Translations under genes and position numbers: made by a program | The notes under the pieces: model-generated | Database searches by the model: none | Seen by the model: the letters and a program-made list of their open reading frames with translations, nothing else | What the model was told of the DNA's origin: nothing | IMG/VR virus record: IMGVR_UViG_3300035180_002703 | Span: 1-64,000 of that record | DNA: 64,000 nt | Direction: 5' to 3' (one strand) | Origin: a virus | In this document: positions 53,986 to 63,123 of the stretch, piece by piece | How positions within the stretch are numbered: the stretch's first letter is position 1 | Layout of the letters: each line of letters starts with the position of its first letter

Positions 53986-56036
53986 CAGGTACCCGGCGGC
54001 ACTACCCGGGCGCAGGTACCCGGCGGCGTACCCGTTCACTACCTGCGGGCAGGTACCCGGGCGGCTACCCGGCGGCTACCCGTTCCGTACCTGCGGGCGG
54101 AGCTTCTACCCGGGCGGAGCTTCTACCCGGGCGGGCAGGTACCCGGTGGACGCGTTCGCGCGCGTTCTACCCGTCGACCGGCTACCCGTTCGCGTGCAGG
54201 ATACCCGGGCGGCGCTTACCCGGCCCATAGGCGGCGCTTACCCGGGCGGGCCCATAGGCGGGCGGCTACCTGCTACCTGCTACCCGGGCGGAGCTTCTAC
54301 CCGTTGCCATTCGGCGGCGCTTCTACCCGGCCCATAGGCGGCCCATAGGCGGCGCTTACCTGCTACCCGGGCGGCTACCTGCTCTGCTACCCGGCCCATA
54401 GGCGGCAGGTACCCGGGCGGCAGGTACCCGGGCGGCTTGCCGTACCACGGCGGGCGGGTCCATAGGCGGGCGGGTTCCGCAGGTTCCGTACCCGGCGGCG
54501 CTTGCCGTACCCGTTGCCGTACCTGCTACCCGGGCGGCAGGATAGGCGGGCGGGCCCATAGGCGGGCGGGTTCGGCGGCGTACCTGCTACCTGCTACCTG
54601 CTACCCGTTGCCGTACCCGGCGGCGCTTGCCGTACCTGCTACCCGGGCGGCGCTTCTACCTGTTCGCTCGTACCTGCTACCCGTACCCGTGCGGCAGGTT
54701 CCGTGCTCGTGCAGGTACCCGGGCGGCGCTTACTGCTACCCGTTGCCGTACCCGGCGGCGTGTTCGGCTCGTGCTACCCGTACCCGTTACCCGTGCAGGT
54801 TCGGCGGCAGGTACCTGCTCTGCTACCCGGCTTCTACCCGGCTTCGGCTTCGGCGCGCGGCTTCACCTTCTACCCGGCTTCATGGCGCTTACCTGCTACC
54901 CGTACCCGTGCAGTCTTCTGCTACCCGGCTTCTGCTCGTGCAGGTTCGGCAGGTTCGCGATACCCGGCGGCTTCTACCCGTCGACCGTCTACCTGCTACG
55001 GCGTCTTTGCCGTACCTGCTCTGCTACCCGTACCCGGTGCGGCGGCTTCGTACCCGTGCAGGTTCGCGCGCGGCTTCTACTCGGCGGCTTTCGGCGGCTT
55101 CTACCCGTCGACCGTCTACCTGTTCGGCGGATTTGCCGTACCCGTACCCGTACCCGTACCCGTACCCGTGCAGGTTCGGCGGCGGCTTCTACCCGGCTTC
55201 ACCTTCTACCCGGCTTCTGCTACCCGGCTTCGTACCCGTGCGGCTTCGCGGTATCCTGCGGCTTCTACCCGGCTTCTTCTCGGCTTTGGACGGCTTCGCG
55301 GCGGCTTCTACGGAGCTTACCTGCTACCTGCTTCGCGGCGGCTTCACCTTCGCGGCTTCTCGGAGGATACGGCGGCTTTCTGCTACCCGGTGCGGCTTTC
55401 TGCTACCCGGCTTCACCTTCTCGGCTTCACCTTCTCGGCTTTCTGCTACCCGTGCGGCTTCGGCTTCACCTTCTCGGCGGCTTCTACCCGGCTTCTCGGA
55501 GGATACGGCGCTTACCCGTTACCCGTGCAGGTTCGGCGGCTTCGGCGGTCTTCGGCTTCTACCCGGCTTCTGCTACCCGTGCGGCTTCGCGGGTTCGGCT
55601 TCGGCGGCTTCTGCTACCTGCTTCGCGGCGGCTTCTACCTGCTACGCGGCTTCGCGGCTTCTGCTACCCGGCTTCTACCTGCTACCCGGCTTCTACCTGC
55701 TACGCGGCTTCTACGGCGCTTCTACGGCTTCGGCGGCGCTTACCTGCTACCCGTACCCGGTGGACGCCTTCGCCTTCTCGGCGGCTTCTACGCGGCTTCT
55801 ACTGCTACCCGTGCGGCTTCGCCTTCGGCTTCGGCGGCGGCTTCTGCTACCTGCTACCTGCTCTGCTACCCGGCTTCGGAGTGATACCCGGCTTCGGAGT
55901 GTTTCGGAGGATACGGCGCTTACCTGCTACGCGGCGGCTTCGCGGGTTCGGCTTCTTCGCCTACTCGGCGGCTTCGTACCCGTGCGGCTTCTACCTGCTA
56001 CCCGGCTTCTCGGCTTTCGGCGGCTTCCATGGCGCT

Positions 56037-56157
56037 TACCTGCTACCTGCTACCTGCTACCTGCTATCTGCTACCTGCTACCTGCTATCTGCTACCTGCT
56101 ACCTGCTACCTGCTACCTGCTATCTGCTACCTGCTACCTGCTACCTGCTACCCGGCT
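56037..56157 (+). repeat. Heptamer tandem run CTACCTG/CTATCTG
   Basis: About 17 consecutive 7-bp units, mostly CTACCTG with some CTATCTG, inside the long tract. The reading frame returns every 21 bp, giving LLPATCY in each frame. Confidence 0.9.
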
Positions 56158-56580
56158 TCTTCTCGGCTTCTCGGCGGCTTCGGAGTGTTTCGGAGTGCTA
56201 CCCGGCTTCGGCGGCTTCGGTCGCAGGTATGGGCGCAAGCATGGGCGCAGGTATGGGCGCGGCTTCTGCTACCTGCTACCCGGCGGCTTTGGACGGCTTC
56301 GCTTGTGCTACCCGTACCCGATACCTGCGCCATACCCGGCGGCTTCGCGGCTTTGGACGGCTTCGGAGTGTTTCGGAGGATATGGCGGCTTCGCGGCTTC
56401 TGCTACCCGGCTTCTACCCGGCTTCTATGCGGCGGCTTCTGCTACCTGCTACCCGGTTTCTATGCGGGTTCGGGTTCGGGTTCGGCTTCTACCCGGCTTC
56501 TGCTACTCGGCGGATTCGGAGTGTTTCGGAGTGTTTCGGAGGATTATCGGCAGGTTCGCGCGAATTTTCGCATACGAGGC

Positions 56581-56610
56581 TTGACAGTTTCGCGGGTTAT
56601 TATCTATAAC
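56581..56610 (+). promoter_or_regulatory. Sigma-70-like promoter before terminase
   Basis: TTGACA, 18-bp spacer, TATAAC at the right end of the long repeat tract. It would drive terS and terL. Confidence 0.7.
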
Positions 56611-56640
56611 ACGGCGAATCTGCTGGTACGCCGTGTCCGT

Positions 56641-56703
56641 GCGCCGTAGCTTATCGGCGCGTATGATATAGGCGGAAGGTCGTACTACTTGCGGTCTTCC
56701 GCC
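56641..56703 (+). terminator. Two leader hairpins before terS (attenuator-like)
   Basis: GCGCCG/CGGCGC (56641-56660) and GGCGGAAG/CTTCCGCC (56671-56678 / 56696-56703), the second followed by ATTCTTTGG. The pair could act as an attenuator or as part of a packaging site; I cannot tell which. Confidence 0.5.
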
Positions 56704-56734
56704 ATTCTTTGGGGAGCATAGGGAGTAAGGGAGC

Positions 56735-56887
56735 ATGGGCAGGGAGCGTCGGAATCTCTCGGCGGTCGAATTGGAGCAGGAACGGCGGGAGCGGGAGAGG
56801 GAGCGAAGGGAGCGGGAACGGCGCAGGAGTCGGCGCAGTAAGCGTCGCGGGTGGATGGATTCGGCGCAGTATAGGGAGTATGTCTGA
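56735..56887 (+). CDS. Small Arg/Glu-rich protein upstream of terS
   Basis: The product is 50 aa. It is a highly charged helix (EQERREREREREREREREER-like run of Arg and Glu, residues ~14-38) followed by a basic RRSKRRGW segment. Its TGA overlaps the terS ATG. It may bind DNA near the packaging site; no family recognised. Confidence 0.55.
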   Translation: MGRERRNLSAVELEQERRERERERRERERRRSRRSKRRGWMDSAQYREYV

Positions 56888-57723
56888 TGCCGCGGACTAA
56901 GGGAGCGAAGGCGGGGGGTGACGATTCGAACGTCGCGCCGGTACGGACTACGAAGGGTCCGCCTACTATGCGTGGCGCGCGGGAGATTGGGCAGCTAGTA
57001 ACGGAGGAAGACGCGGCGGCCATTCGTGCGCAAGCGGAGGAGTATAATCGTGCGTCTGAGGAACGAGAGTCGCTCGAAGTTGGAAAGGGGATACTCCCTC
57101 GGCGTCGCAAGGCGATAGTTCCTCGGCGTGCGAGGCCGAAGGGAGAGCTTGCGCCACTTCTTCCGCAGCAGGAGTTATTCGTCAAGGAGTATCTGACGCG
57201 TGCGCATAGAAGCGCGGCGGTTGCGGCGCGGCTTGCGGGGTATGGCAGGGATAAAGACGTCCATAAAGTGATGGGCTATAAGCTAGTCCATCAGCCCAAT
57301 ATCAAGAATGCCATTGCGCGTGCGTTAGAAGCGACTCGGATGGAGGTCGAGGAGGCCATGTCGCGGCTTGGGGCTGCGGCGCGCGGGGTTGGTGCGTATC
57401 TACGCGCGGACGAAACCGGGTATTTGACGTTGGACGTGAAGCAGATGCTCGAAGACGGCAACGGTGATTTGATTGTTGAGATATCGGATAACGGGCGGGG
57501 TCAGACGGTGAAATTTGCGAATCCGCAGGAGGCTCAGAAGTTCATTGCGTCTGTTGGTATGAAAGTTGAGACGGGGTTTGGCGCGAAGAACGTTCAGCCT
57601 ACTGCGCGGGTGGATGTTGACTTGAACGTAGTATTCAAGAGCGTGGCGGACATTTTGACGGAGCGTGCGGGGTTGACGATCGACGCGGAGAAATCGCCCA
57701 ATGAATATACCGACGTCGATTGA
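56887..57723 (+). CDS. terS: Terminase small subunit
   Basis: The product is 278 aa. A basic disordered N-terminal ~90 residues is followed by the terminase_2-type DNA-binding fold: LLPQQELFVKEYLTRAHRSA, AARLAGYG and VMGYKLVHQPNIKNAIARAL. A C-terminal oligomerisation part follows. It overlaps terL by 23 bp. It recognises the packaging site and feeds DNA to the large subunit. Confidence 0.78.
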   Translation: MPRTKGAKAGGDDSNVAPVRTTKGPPTMRGAREIGQLVTEEDAAAIRAQAEEYNRASEERESLEVGKGILPRRRKAIVPRRARPKGELAPLLPQQELFVKEYLTRAHRSAAVAARLAGYGRDKDVHKVMGYKLVHQPNIKNAIARALEATRMEVEEAMSRLGAAARGVGAYLRADETGYLTLDVKQMLEDGNGDLIVEISDNGRGQTVKFANPQEAQKFIASVGMKVETGFGAKNVQPTARVDVDLNVVFKSVADILTERAGLTIDAEKSPNEYTDVD

Positions 57724-59596
57724 TCCTCTTTCCGCGGAGCGGATACAAGCGGCCATTGATGCGTTGAAGGCGCAGGGCAAGGACCCGACGCTAGAGTTGA
57801 ACACTGCGATGCAGGAGGCGCAGCAGAAGGCCTTTCGAGTATGGCGAGATGGCAGTCCTCCGATGTCGCTTGGTCCGTTTGCGTATCGGGTTGCGGGGTT
57901 CAACCTATCGGCGCGTCAGGAGGCGGCGTTTCGTGGCGCGGGGTTATGGTATCCGCAGGATGTGATATCGCCCGACAGGCGTGTTCAGGAGGTTGTGCTA
58001 GCGTTTGGCAAGGGCAGCGGCAAGGACCGTATCGCGAGCATATTCATTGCCTACATGGCGTACTTGGTGCTTCACTTGGCGGGTGATCCTGCGATCTACT
58101 ATGGTCTTGCGCCAAAGACGCCATTGCACATCCTGAACGTCGCGCCGTCGGAGGACTTGGCGCGGCGTGTTTTCTTTGCCTACCTGAAGCAGGATATCGG
58201 GAGTGATTTGTTTGCGCCGTTCATTACGAATCCGAAGATGCAGATACTGTCGGACGAAATCCGGTTTCCAGATGTTGGGTTGTACTTGTACTCGGCGCAT
58301 TCCAACTCGAAGGGTATGGATGGGTACAACCTATTGGCATGGATCATGGACGAAGCCGATGACTTCCTCGATAACGAGAAGCGGAGCAATGCGGATATCG
58401 TCCACAACATCCTGCGGTCTTCTGCCAACACCCGTTTGCGGAACCGTTGGGTTGGAATGGTTATCAGCTACATGCGGTATGCGGAGGGGTTTGTAGACCG
58501 CGTATACCGTCGTGGCAAGGGCGACCCGACGTTCTTTGTTGACAAGGCGGCGACGTGGGAGGTGCGCGAGGATGTAAGTCGTGACGATCCGGGCATTGCG
58601 TCCGACTACGCGAACGACCCGGCGGATGCGGCGGCGCGGTACGAGTGTAGGCCGCTTCAGATTGCGGATGCGTTCTTCGAGATGCCGGAGAAGATCGACG
58701 CGGCTGTTGATAACGAGCGGTTTCCGTGCATTGACGTGGTGACGAACGAGATCATACGGTCGGAGCGTCCGGACGGATCGGTGATTGAGACGATAGGTGG
58801 GGGTTTACTGAGTTCCCACCCAAAGCCTGGGGCGACATACTTTCTAGCGGGTGATGGCGGGCTTTCGGGCGACTCCTTTGCCATTGCATTGTTCCGTGTT
58901 GACGCGCAGGAGAGGGGCGCGGAGTGGCTATGCCCGGATTGCACGCGGTTCGGGACTGATCAGGAGGTGCTCGGTGTAGCGCACTACGAGATCATGCCGC
59001 CGTATTCTCGTGCGGAGGAGGATGCTTACTGCGGCGTGTGTGGGATGGCGATCACCGAGCGTGAATACGGCACGTTACGATGCGACGGGTGGGCGCACAA
59101 GGTAATGGGCGAGCGCAAGTCGGTGCTTGTGAACGGTCGTCCTGTGACGTTGCCACAGGTGATTGAGGAGGGTCTGTTGGAGTTCAGGCCGGAGCGTGCG
59201 TCTCGGGTTGGGCAGGTCAACCGGCCCGTAAACTTCGCGTCGGTTCAGAATGTGTGCCGAGACATTATCCAGTCGTGCGCTGTGGTACAGGCTCGGTTTG
59301 ACCCCTGGAACACTGCGCAGATGGTGCAGGGGTTGCAGGGCGTTTGCGATGTAGACGTTATTCAGTTCTCACAACCGGAGCAATACCGTCGGGCGCGGGT
59401 TGTCAAGGCGATGTTGTATGCAGGGTTGATTTCTTTGTTGCCGAATGAGAAAAGGGACAAGGAATGGAAGCGTCTACAGCGAAATAAGGAGCGTATCGAT
59501 CACCCCGAGGGAGGGTCCAAGGATTTGTACGATGCGGAGTCTGTTGCCATATGGTTGGCTGCCCGATGGGCATGTGGCGCGCTAGAGGTGGTCTAA
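57701..59596 (+). CDS. terL: Terminase large subunit
   Basis: The product is 631 aa. The ATPase has LAFGKGSGKDRI as Walker A (about residue 100) and LLAWIMDEADDF as Walker B with its catalytic Glu (about 210). The nuclease begins with YFLAGDGGLSGDSFAIALF (about 385) bearing the first metal Asp. A four-Cys zinc ribbon (CPDC ... CGVC) is inserted after that, residues ~410-450. Its stop overlaps the sigma-factor start by one base. Confidence 0.88.
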   Translation: MNIPTSIDPLSAERIQAAIDALKAQGKDPTLELNTAMQEAQQKAFRVWRDGSPPMSLGPFAYRVAGFNLSARQEAAFRGAGLWYPQDVISPDRRVQEVVLAFGKGSGKDRIASIFIAYMAYLVLHLAGDPAIYYGLAPKTPLHILNVAPSEDLARRVFFAYLKQDIGSDLFAPFITNPKMQILSDEIRFPDVGLYLYSAHSNSKGMDGYNLLAWIMDEADDFLDNEKRSNADIVHNILRSSANTRLRNRWVGMVISYMRYAEGFVDRVYRRGKGDPTFFVDKAATWEVREDVSRDDPGIASDYANDPADAAARYECRPLQIADAFFEMPEKIDAAVDNERFPCIDVVTNEIIRSERPDGSVIETIGGGLLSSHPKPGATYFLAGDGGLSGDSFAIALFRVDAQERGAEWLCPDCTRFGTDQEVLGVAHYEIMPPYSRAEEDAYCGVCGMAITEREYGTLRCDGWAHKVMGERKSVLVNGRPVTLPQVIEEGLLEFRPERASRVGQVNRPVNFASVQNVCRDIIQSCAVVQARFDPWNTAQMVQGLQGVCDVDVIQFSQPEQYRRARVVKAMLYAGLISLLPNEKRDKEWKRLQRNKERIDHPEGGSKDLYDAESVAIWLAARWACGALEVV

Positions 59597-60222
59597 TGAC
59601 AGAGGAAGAGTTTAGACGGACCTTCGACCCGTTACGCTCCTATGCGCTTCATCTCGCTCGTGCTATGAGTTGTTCGGCTGATGAAGCGGAGGACGTGGCG
59701 CAGGACGCTATGGTAAGGGCATACAATCATCGGGACGAATACGACCCGATGCGGCCCGCCCGTGCCTGGTTTACGGTGATTGTGCGACACATTGTGATCG
59801 ACCATCATCGCAGGGCTGCGCACCGGGAGCACGTTGTGGAGGTTGCGCGTGACGCGTACCCTGTAGTGACGCGCGATCCGTCGTGTGATTTGGCGATACT
59901 GGGCATATTAGCGGATGCCGCGGCGCGTGCGAGTTGTGGTGCAATGGACATAGACGCTGCGATCATGGCGCATGTGCAGGGGTACACGTACAAGGAGATT
60001 GCGCGCGAGCTGTCGATGGAGGGGAGATTTGTAAGCGTTGCCCAGGCAAAGAGATTGGCGCGCGTAGGTCTCGACCGATTGAAATCGGAGCTACTTCGCG
60101 CGGGTAGTGGGGTTCCGAGCAATGACACCAGGTCCCGCAGACGCCGATGCCGTAGCAGAGACATGAGGATTGAGATTGAGAGTGAGGATTGCCAGGGATC
60201 GCTTCCATTTCTGATTGACTAG
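59596..60222 (+). CDS. Sigma-70 family RNA polymerase sigma factor (ECF-like)
   Basis: The product is 208 aa. Region 2 is recognisable (RSYALHLARAM, DEAEDVAQDAMVRAYNHRDE, ARAWFTVIVRHIVIDHHRRA). A region-4-like HTH is at YTYKEIARELSMEGRFVSVA. A basic Arg-rich stretch precedes the C-terminal tail. TAATG couples it to terL. It could redirect host polymerase to late genes, whose leaders lack TTGACA/TATAAT promoters in this window. Confidence 0.8.
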   Translation: MTEEEFRRTFDPLRSYALHLARAMSCSADEAEDVAQDAMVRAYNHRDEYDPMRPARAWFTVIVRHIVIDHHRRAAHREHVVEVARDAYPVVTRDPSCDLAILGILADAAARASCGAMDIDAAIMAHVQGYTYKEIARELSMEGRFVSVAQAKRLARVGLDRLKSELLRAGSGVPSNDTRSRRRRCRSRDMRIEIESEDCQGSLPFLID

Positions 60223-60243
60223 AAGGCTTGGCTGGGATATAAT
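60215..60243 (+). promoter_or_regulatory. Sigma-70 promoter
   Basis: TTGACT, 17-bp spacer, TATAAT, overlapping the sigma-factor stop region. It drives the 60354 pentapeptide gene. No TAAG leader follows. Confidence 0.87.
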
Positions 60244-60353
60244 AAAGGCGCGATCGTGTATCGTGGGAGGGGACCGGGTTGGAGATACGGCGGTCTTGGA
60301 CGAACATGGCGGCCAGTTATTGTGTTGAGAACGTAGATAAGGAGGGGGGAGCT

Positions 60354-61109
60354 ATGCCTGGAGTATTTGTGCCAGAAGGCATTGATGAAGTTCTGAGGTC
60401 CCATAAGAGGTGGTTGAGCGGTAGAGGTGGAGGGGAGCGAGCCAACCTGTCTGGGGTCGATTTGTCGCACATCAGGTTTGGGGATGTGAAGCTGAAGGAC
60501 GCTAACCTGGCAGAGGCCAACCTTGATGAAGCGTGGTTGGTTGGTGCTGATCTGTGTGGTGCCAACCTTTCCGGTGCGAGCATGAAGTGTACGACGTTGA
60601 GCAACGCGTCACTTCGCGGGGCTAATCTGACGAACTCGGATTTGTTTGACGCGGACCTGAGGTCTGCCGATCTAACCGGGGCGAATCTGTCCGGCGCGAT
60701 GTTGAGCCGGACGCAACTGAAGAATGCTATATGCGATAATGTGATTGCTGCTGGGATGTCGCTTGTTTACGTCAAGGGAGCGCCCGAATCGTTGCGCGCA
60801 TGGTCGTCCATCGTGCCAGAGACTGGCTCATTCGAGCTGTGGAAGCGATGCCGCGATGGTGTGATAGTAAGGCTGTTGGTCCCAGAGGATGCGAAGCGAA
60901 CGAACGCGGCAAGACGTGCTGTGCGGGTATCCAAGGCTATTGTTCTGGAAGTAATTGGTGCCGATGAAGCTCGCAGCTTGTATTCGAATGATGTTGTCTA
61001 TCGCGTTGGTGAAACGGTCGAGCCGGAGGACGAATACGAGGACGATTGGACAATGAGCTGTGCGTCGGGCATCTACGGGTACTTGACACGGCTAGAGGCA
61101 GAAGCGTAG
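60354..61109 (+). CDS. Pentapeptide-repeat protein with C-terminal domain (paralog 6)
   Basis: The product is 251 aa; the start at 60354 follows GGAGGGGGG. The helix IDEVLRSHKRWL is followed by about 20 repeats (ANLAEANLDEAWLVGADLCG, SADLTGANLSGAML) to residue ~145. The DUF5758-like end (VPETGSFELWKRC, VRLLVPEDAKR, SKAIVLEVIG, GIYGYLTRLEAE) matches 31837. It sits between the sigma factor and portal, far from the main pentapeptide cluster. Confidence 0.83.
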   Translation: MPGVFVPEGIDEVLRSHKRWLSGRGGGERANLSGVDLSHIRFGDVKLKDANLAEANLDEAWLVGADLCGANLSGASMKCTTLSNASLRGANLTNSDLFDADLRSADLTGANLSGAMLSRTQLKNAICDNVIAAGMSLVYVKGAPESLRAWSSIVPETGSFELWKRCRDGVIVRLLVPEDAKRTNAARRAVRVSKAIVLEVIGADEARSLYSNDVVYRVGETVEPEDEYEDDWTMSCASGIYGYLTRLEAEA

Positions 61110-61125
61110 TACGGCACGGCGATTT

Positions 61126-61208
61126 GGCCGCATGAAGTGGCGTGTGGCCCGCCACTGAGCGAGATGGCTCCAATCCGCCAGGCAGAGTTCCCGGCGGGCT
61201 GGAGCCGT
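61126..61208 (+). ncRNA. Conserved structured RNA element, copy B
   Basis: It has the same fold as copy A. P1 is GTGGCG/CGCCAC (61137-61142 / 61150-61155) and P2 is 61164-61171 / 61201-61208. The AAT/GCT internal loop and P3 (61175-61182 / 61190-61197, one A-C) follow. P1 pairs T-A, T-A of copy A become G-C, T-A, and P2 T-G becomes T-A. It lies in the portal gene leader. Confidence 0.7.
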
Positions 61209-61236
61209 TATCGCTTGTTTGGAGGATACTGAGGTG

Positions 61237-63069
61237 ATGACCTTCGGCATTGATTCCGGCCCTGTTGGCGAGGCTATTTCCAACGCATTGCAGTCTTTTC
61301 GCCCTAGTTTGTGGGATCGATTGCGCGGGTCCGACCACTTGCGCGGTCTTGCATTGGAACACATGGCGAAGGCGTATGTGAGCGCCGAAAAGCGCACGCT
61401 GGAGGCTGCAGAGCAGGGCGCAGTTGTTGCACAGACGCTAATGCTTGGTGGGCGATATGGAACCATGCAGGGCGTGCAGGATAAGACGGAGGCCACATGC
61501 TCAGCATTGCGGCTGTATGCGCGTCAATGCGAGGCGGTTGCTGCCATTCGCCAATGCAGGGTTTCTCAGATCGCGCCTTTCGCTAGCCGTCCGGAGATCG
61601 ATCATGGGATGCCTAAGGGGCCCGGGTTCCGCGTTCGGATGACAAGCCGATCTCATGAAGCAACCCCAGAAGATCGGCACAACATCGAGCGTTTGGAGCA
61701 GATGATCGAGGAATGCGGGTTTGTAGAGCCGCCGGAGGACGAACGTCCGATAACCTACCAGCGAGGGTTCGAGCCATTCCTTCGCATGGTTATCGACGAT
61801 AGGTTGACGTTGGGCTGGTTCGCCGTGAGGATGTGGAGCGACAAAGAAGACCCGCACCGGTTCCCCGTTGTTAGTTTCCAGGCTTGGGACGCAGGAAGAA
61901 TCCAGCACGCTCGTGGTTGGGTTGACAAGGTAAAACGCGGGGTGCCTGTGCATACGCCCCCCGTGGATATGCGCGAGGACCCACATGGGCGAGTGCGATA
62001 TGTGGAGGTCGGCGAGGGCTCGTCTACCGGCAGCGTGATTGCTCAATACACGGACAAGCAAATGGCGATGTGGATCGGGCAGCCTCGCACTGATACTCGC
62101 CTCAACGGGTATGGGCTAGGTGAATGTGAGTTGGCGATGTCCTCCGCGGCGTCGTGGGTATATGCGAGGCAGTACAATTCGCTTCGCTTCCGCCGAGATA
62201 GTCTGCCCAGAGGCTTCCTGACTGTGTTTGGCAATGTGGACGAACACGCATTGCAGCGCATCCGGCTTTCGTTTGCTCAGCAGGGCACTGGGGTGGATAA
62301 TTCGCGGAGCTTCCCGATTGTGCACGGAACGCCCCAGACGGGGTCGTCCATTCAATGGACGCCGATCGACATGTCCTCAAGAGACATGGAATACACCCAG
62401 TTCTTTTACACGTTGGGAGTGATCATCCACGCGTTGTTCCAGATTCACCCAGACGAAACCGGGTTTGCCAGCGCGTCCCCGTTCCGTGCCGCTCTGTCCG
62501 AACCTTCTCCGGAGTCACAGCTCAAATGGTCTCAGGACAGAGGGCTGAACGACCTTCTGCGGAGCGTCGCGTCGTTTATGAACCGGCAGATCGTCTGGCG
62601 TCTCTATCCAGATCGTCGGTACTCGTTCGAGTTTGTTGGGCTGGGTGATTATGATCGAATGCAGCGTGTCGAGTATTACGCTCAGATGCTGGCAACTGGC
62701 ATGATTACTCCACGCGATGTGTGGGCGGAGCTTGACCAGCCGCTCCCAGAGGGCCTTGAGGATCACCCAGCATGGGACTTGCCGATGCCGTTTGCTCAGG
62801 GGCTTCAGTATGTTGACTCTCAGCGGCAGCAGGCGATTGCGGAACAGCAGCAGCAACAGCAGCAGGCCCAGGGGCAGGAGGCGCACCAGGCGAGCATGGA
62901 CGCCCATCGCATGCAGATGATGGCGCAAAGCGGCCAGCAGCAGATGGAGGGTGGTGAAGAGGGAGATGAAGAGAACGGGCAGGTCGATAGGTCTGCGGGT
63001 TATTCTATGCAGAAAGCGTTGGCAGACATACCGATCTATCTAGAGCCGCTATTGGGGCGGCACGCGTAA
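61237..63069 (+). CDS. Portal protein
   Basis: The product is 610 aa. Long helical and mixed segments match portal layout: a clip/stem-like MAKAYVSAEKRTLEAAE start, LEQMIEECGF, wing-like beta region (FPVVSFQAWDAGRI), and the crown/stem helices around YTQFFYTLGVIIHALFQIHP. A Gln-rich C-terminal tail (Q-run near 545-570) follows. It is the next large late gene after terL. The ATG at 61237 (or GTG 61234) follows GGAGG. Confidence 0.8.
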   Translation: MTFGIDSGPVGEAISNALQSFRPSLWDRLRGSDHLRGLALEHMAKAYVSAEKRTLEAAEQGAVVAQTLMLGGRYGTMQGVQDKTEATCSALRLYARQCEAVAAIRQCRVSQIAPFASRPEIDHGMPKGPGFRVRMTSRSHEATPEDRHNIERLEQMIEECGFVEPPEDERPITYQRGFEPFLRMVIDDRLTLGWFAVRMWSDKEDPHRFPVVSFQAWDAGRIQHARGWVDKVKRGVPVHTPPVDMREDPHGRVRYVEVGEGSSTGSVIAQYTDKQMAMWIGQPRTDTRLNGYGLGECELAMSSAASWVYARQYNSLRFRRDSLPRGFLTVFGNVDEHALQRIRLSFAQQGTGVDNSRSFPIVHGTPQTGSSIQWTPIDMSSRDMEYTQFFYTLGVIIHALFQIHPDETGFASASPFRAALSEPSPESQLKWSQDRGLNDLLRSVASFMNRQIVWRLYPDRRYSFEFVGLGDYDRMQRVEYYAQMLATGMITPRDVWAELDQPLPEGLEDHPAWDLPMPFAQGLQYVDSQRQQAIAEQQQQQQQAQGQEAHQASMDAHRMQMMAQSGQQQMEGGEEGDEENGQVDRSAGYSMQKALADIPIYLEPLLGRHA

Positions 63070-63079
63070 TACAAGCATC

Positions 63080-63096
63080 TTCCCGCAGTGCGGGAA
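63080..63096 (+). promoter_or_regulatory. Conserved leader hairpin, copy 3
   Basis: TTCCCGC-AGT-GCGGGAA, 7-bp perfect stem, with outer GCA/TGC pairing possible. It lies between the portal stop and the AAAGGAG of the 63124 gene. Confidence 0.65.
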
Positions 63097-63123
63097 CGTG
63101 CCCAAGGATAAAAGGAGATTCCA

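Larger units (their letters stand above)
53693..56560. repeat. 2.9-kb non-coding tract of degenerate short repeats
   Basis: It is built almost wholly from a few words. The first kilobase is rich in CAGGTACCCGGCGG, GCGGCGCTTACCCGG and CCCATAGGCGG. About 54720-56035 is dominated by CGGCTTCTACCCGGCTTC and TGCTACCCG. Then comes a heptamer run, and last a CGGAGTGTTTCGGAG-rich part. All three + frames stay open for hundreds of codons because the words lack stops, so the frames encode only LLPATCY-like repeats and are not genes. It separates the small-gene block from terS. Confidence 0.85.

Noticed and set aside
53298-54230. 310-codon open frame starting at the 53298 ATG
   Set aside because: The nearby GGAGGA is spaced for the 53303 ATG in another frame, and most of this frame lies in non-coding hairpins and repeats.
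54437-56609. Three long overlapping + strand open frames (up to 715 codons) rich in LLPATCY
   Set aside because: They are open only because the repeat words lack stop codons. All three frames are open at once, none has a ribosome site, and the heptamer run gives the same peptide in every frame.
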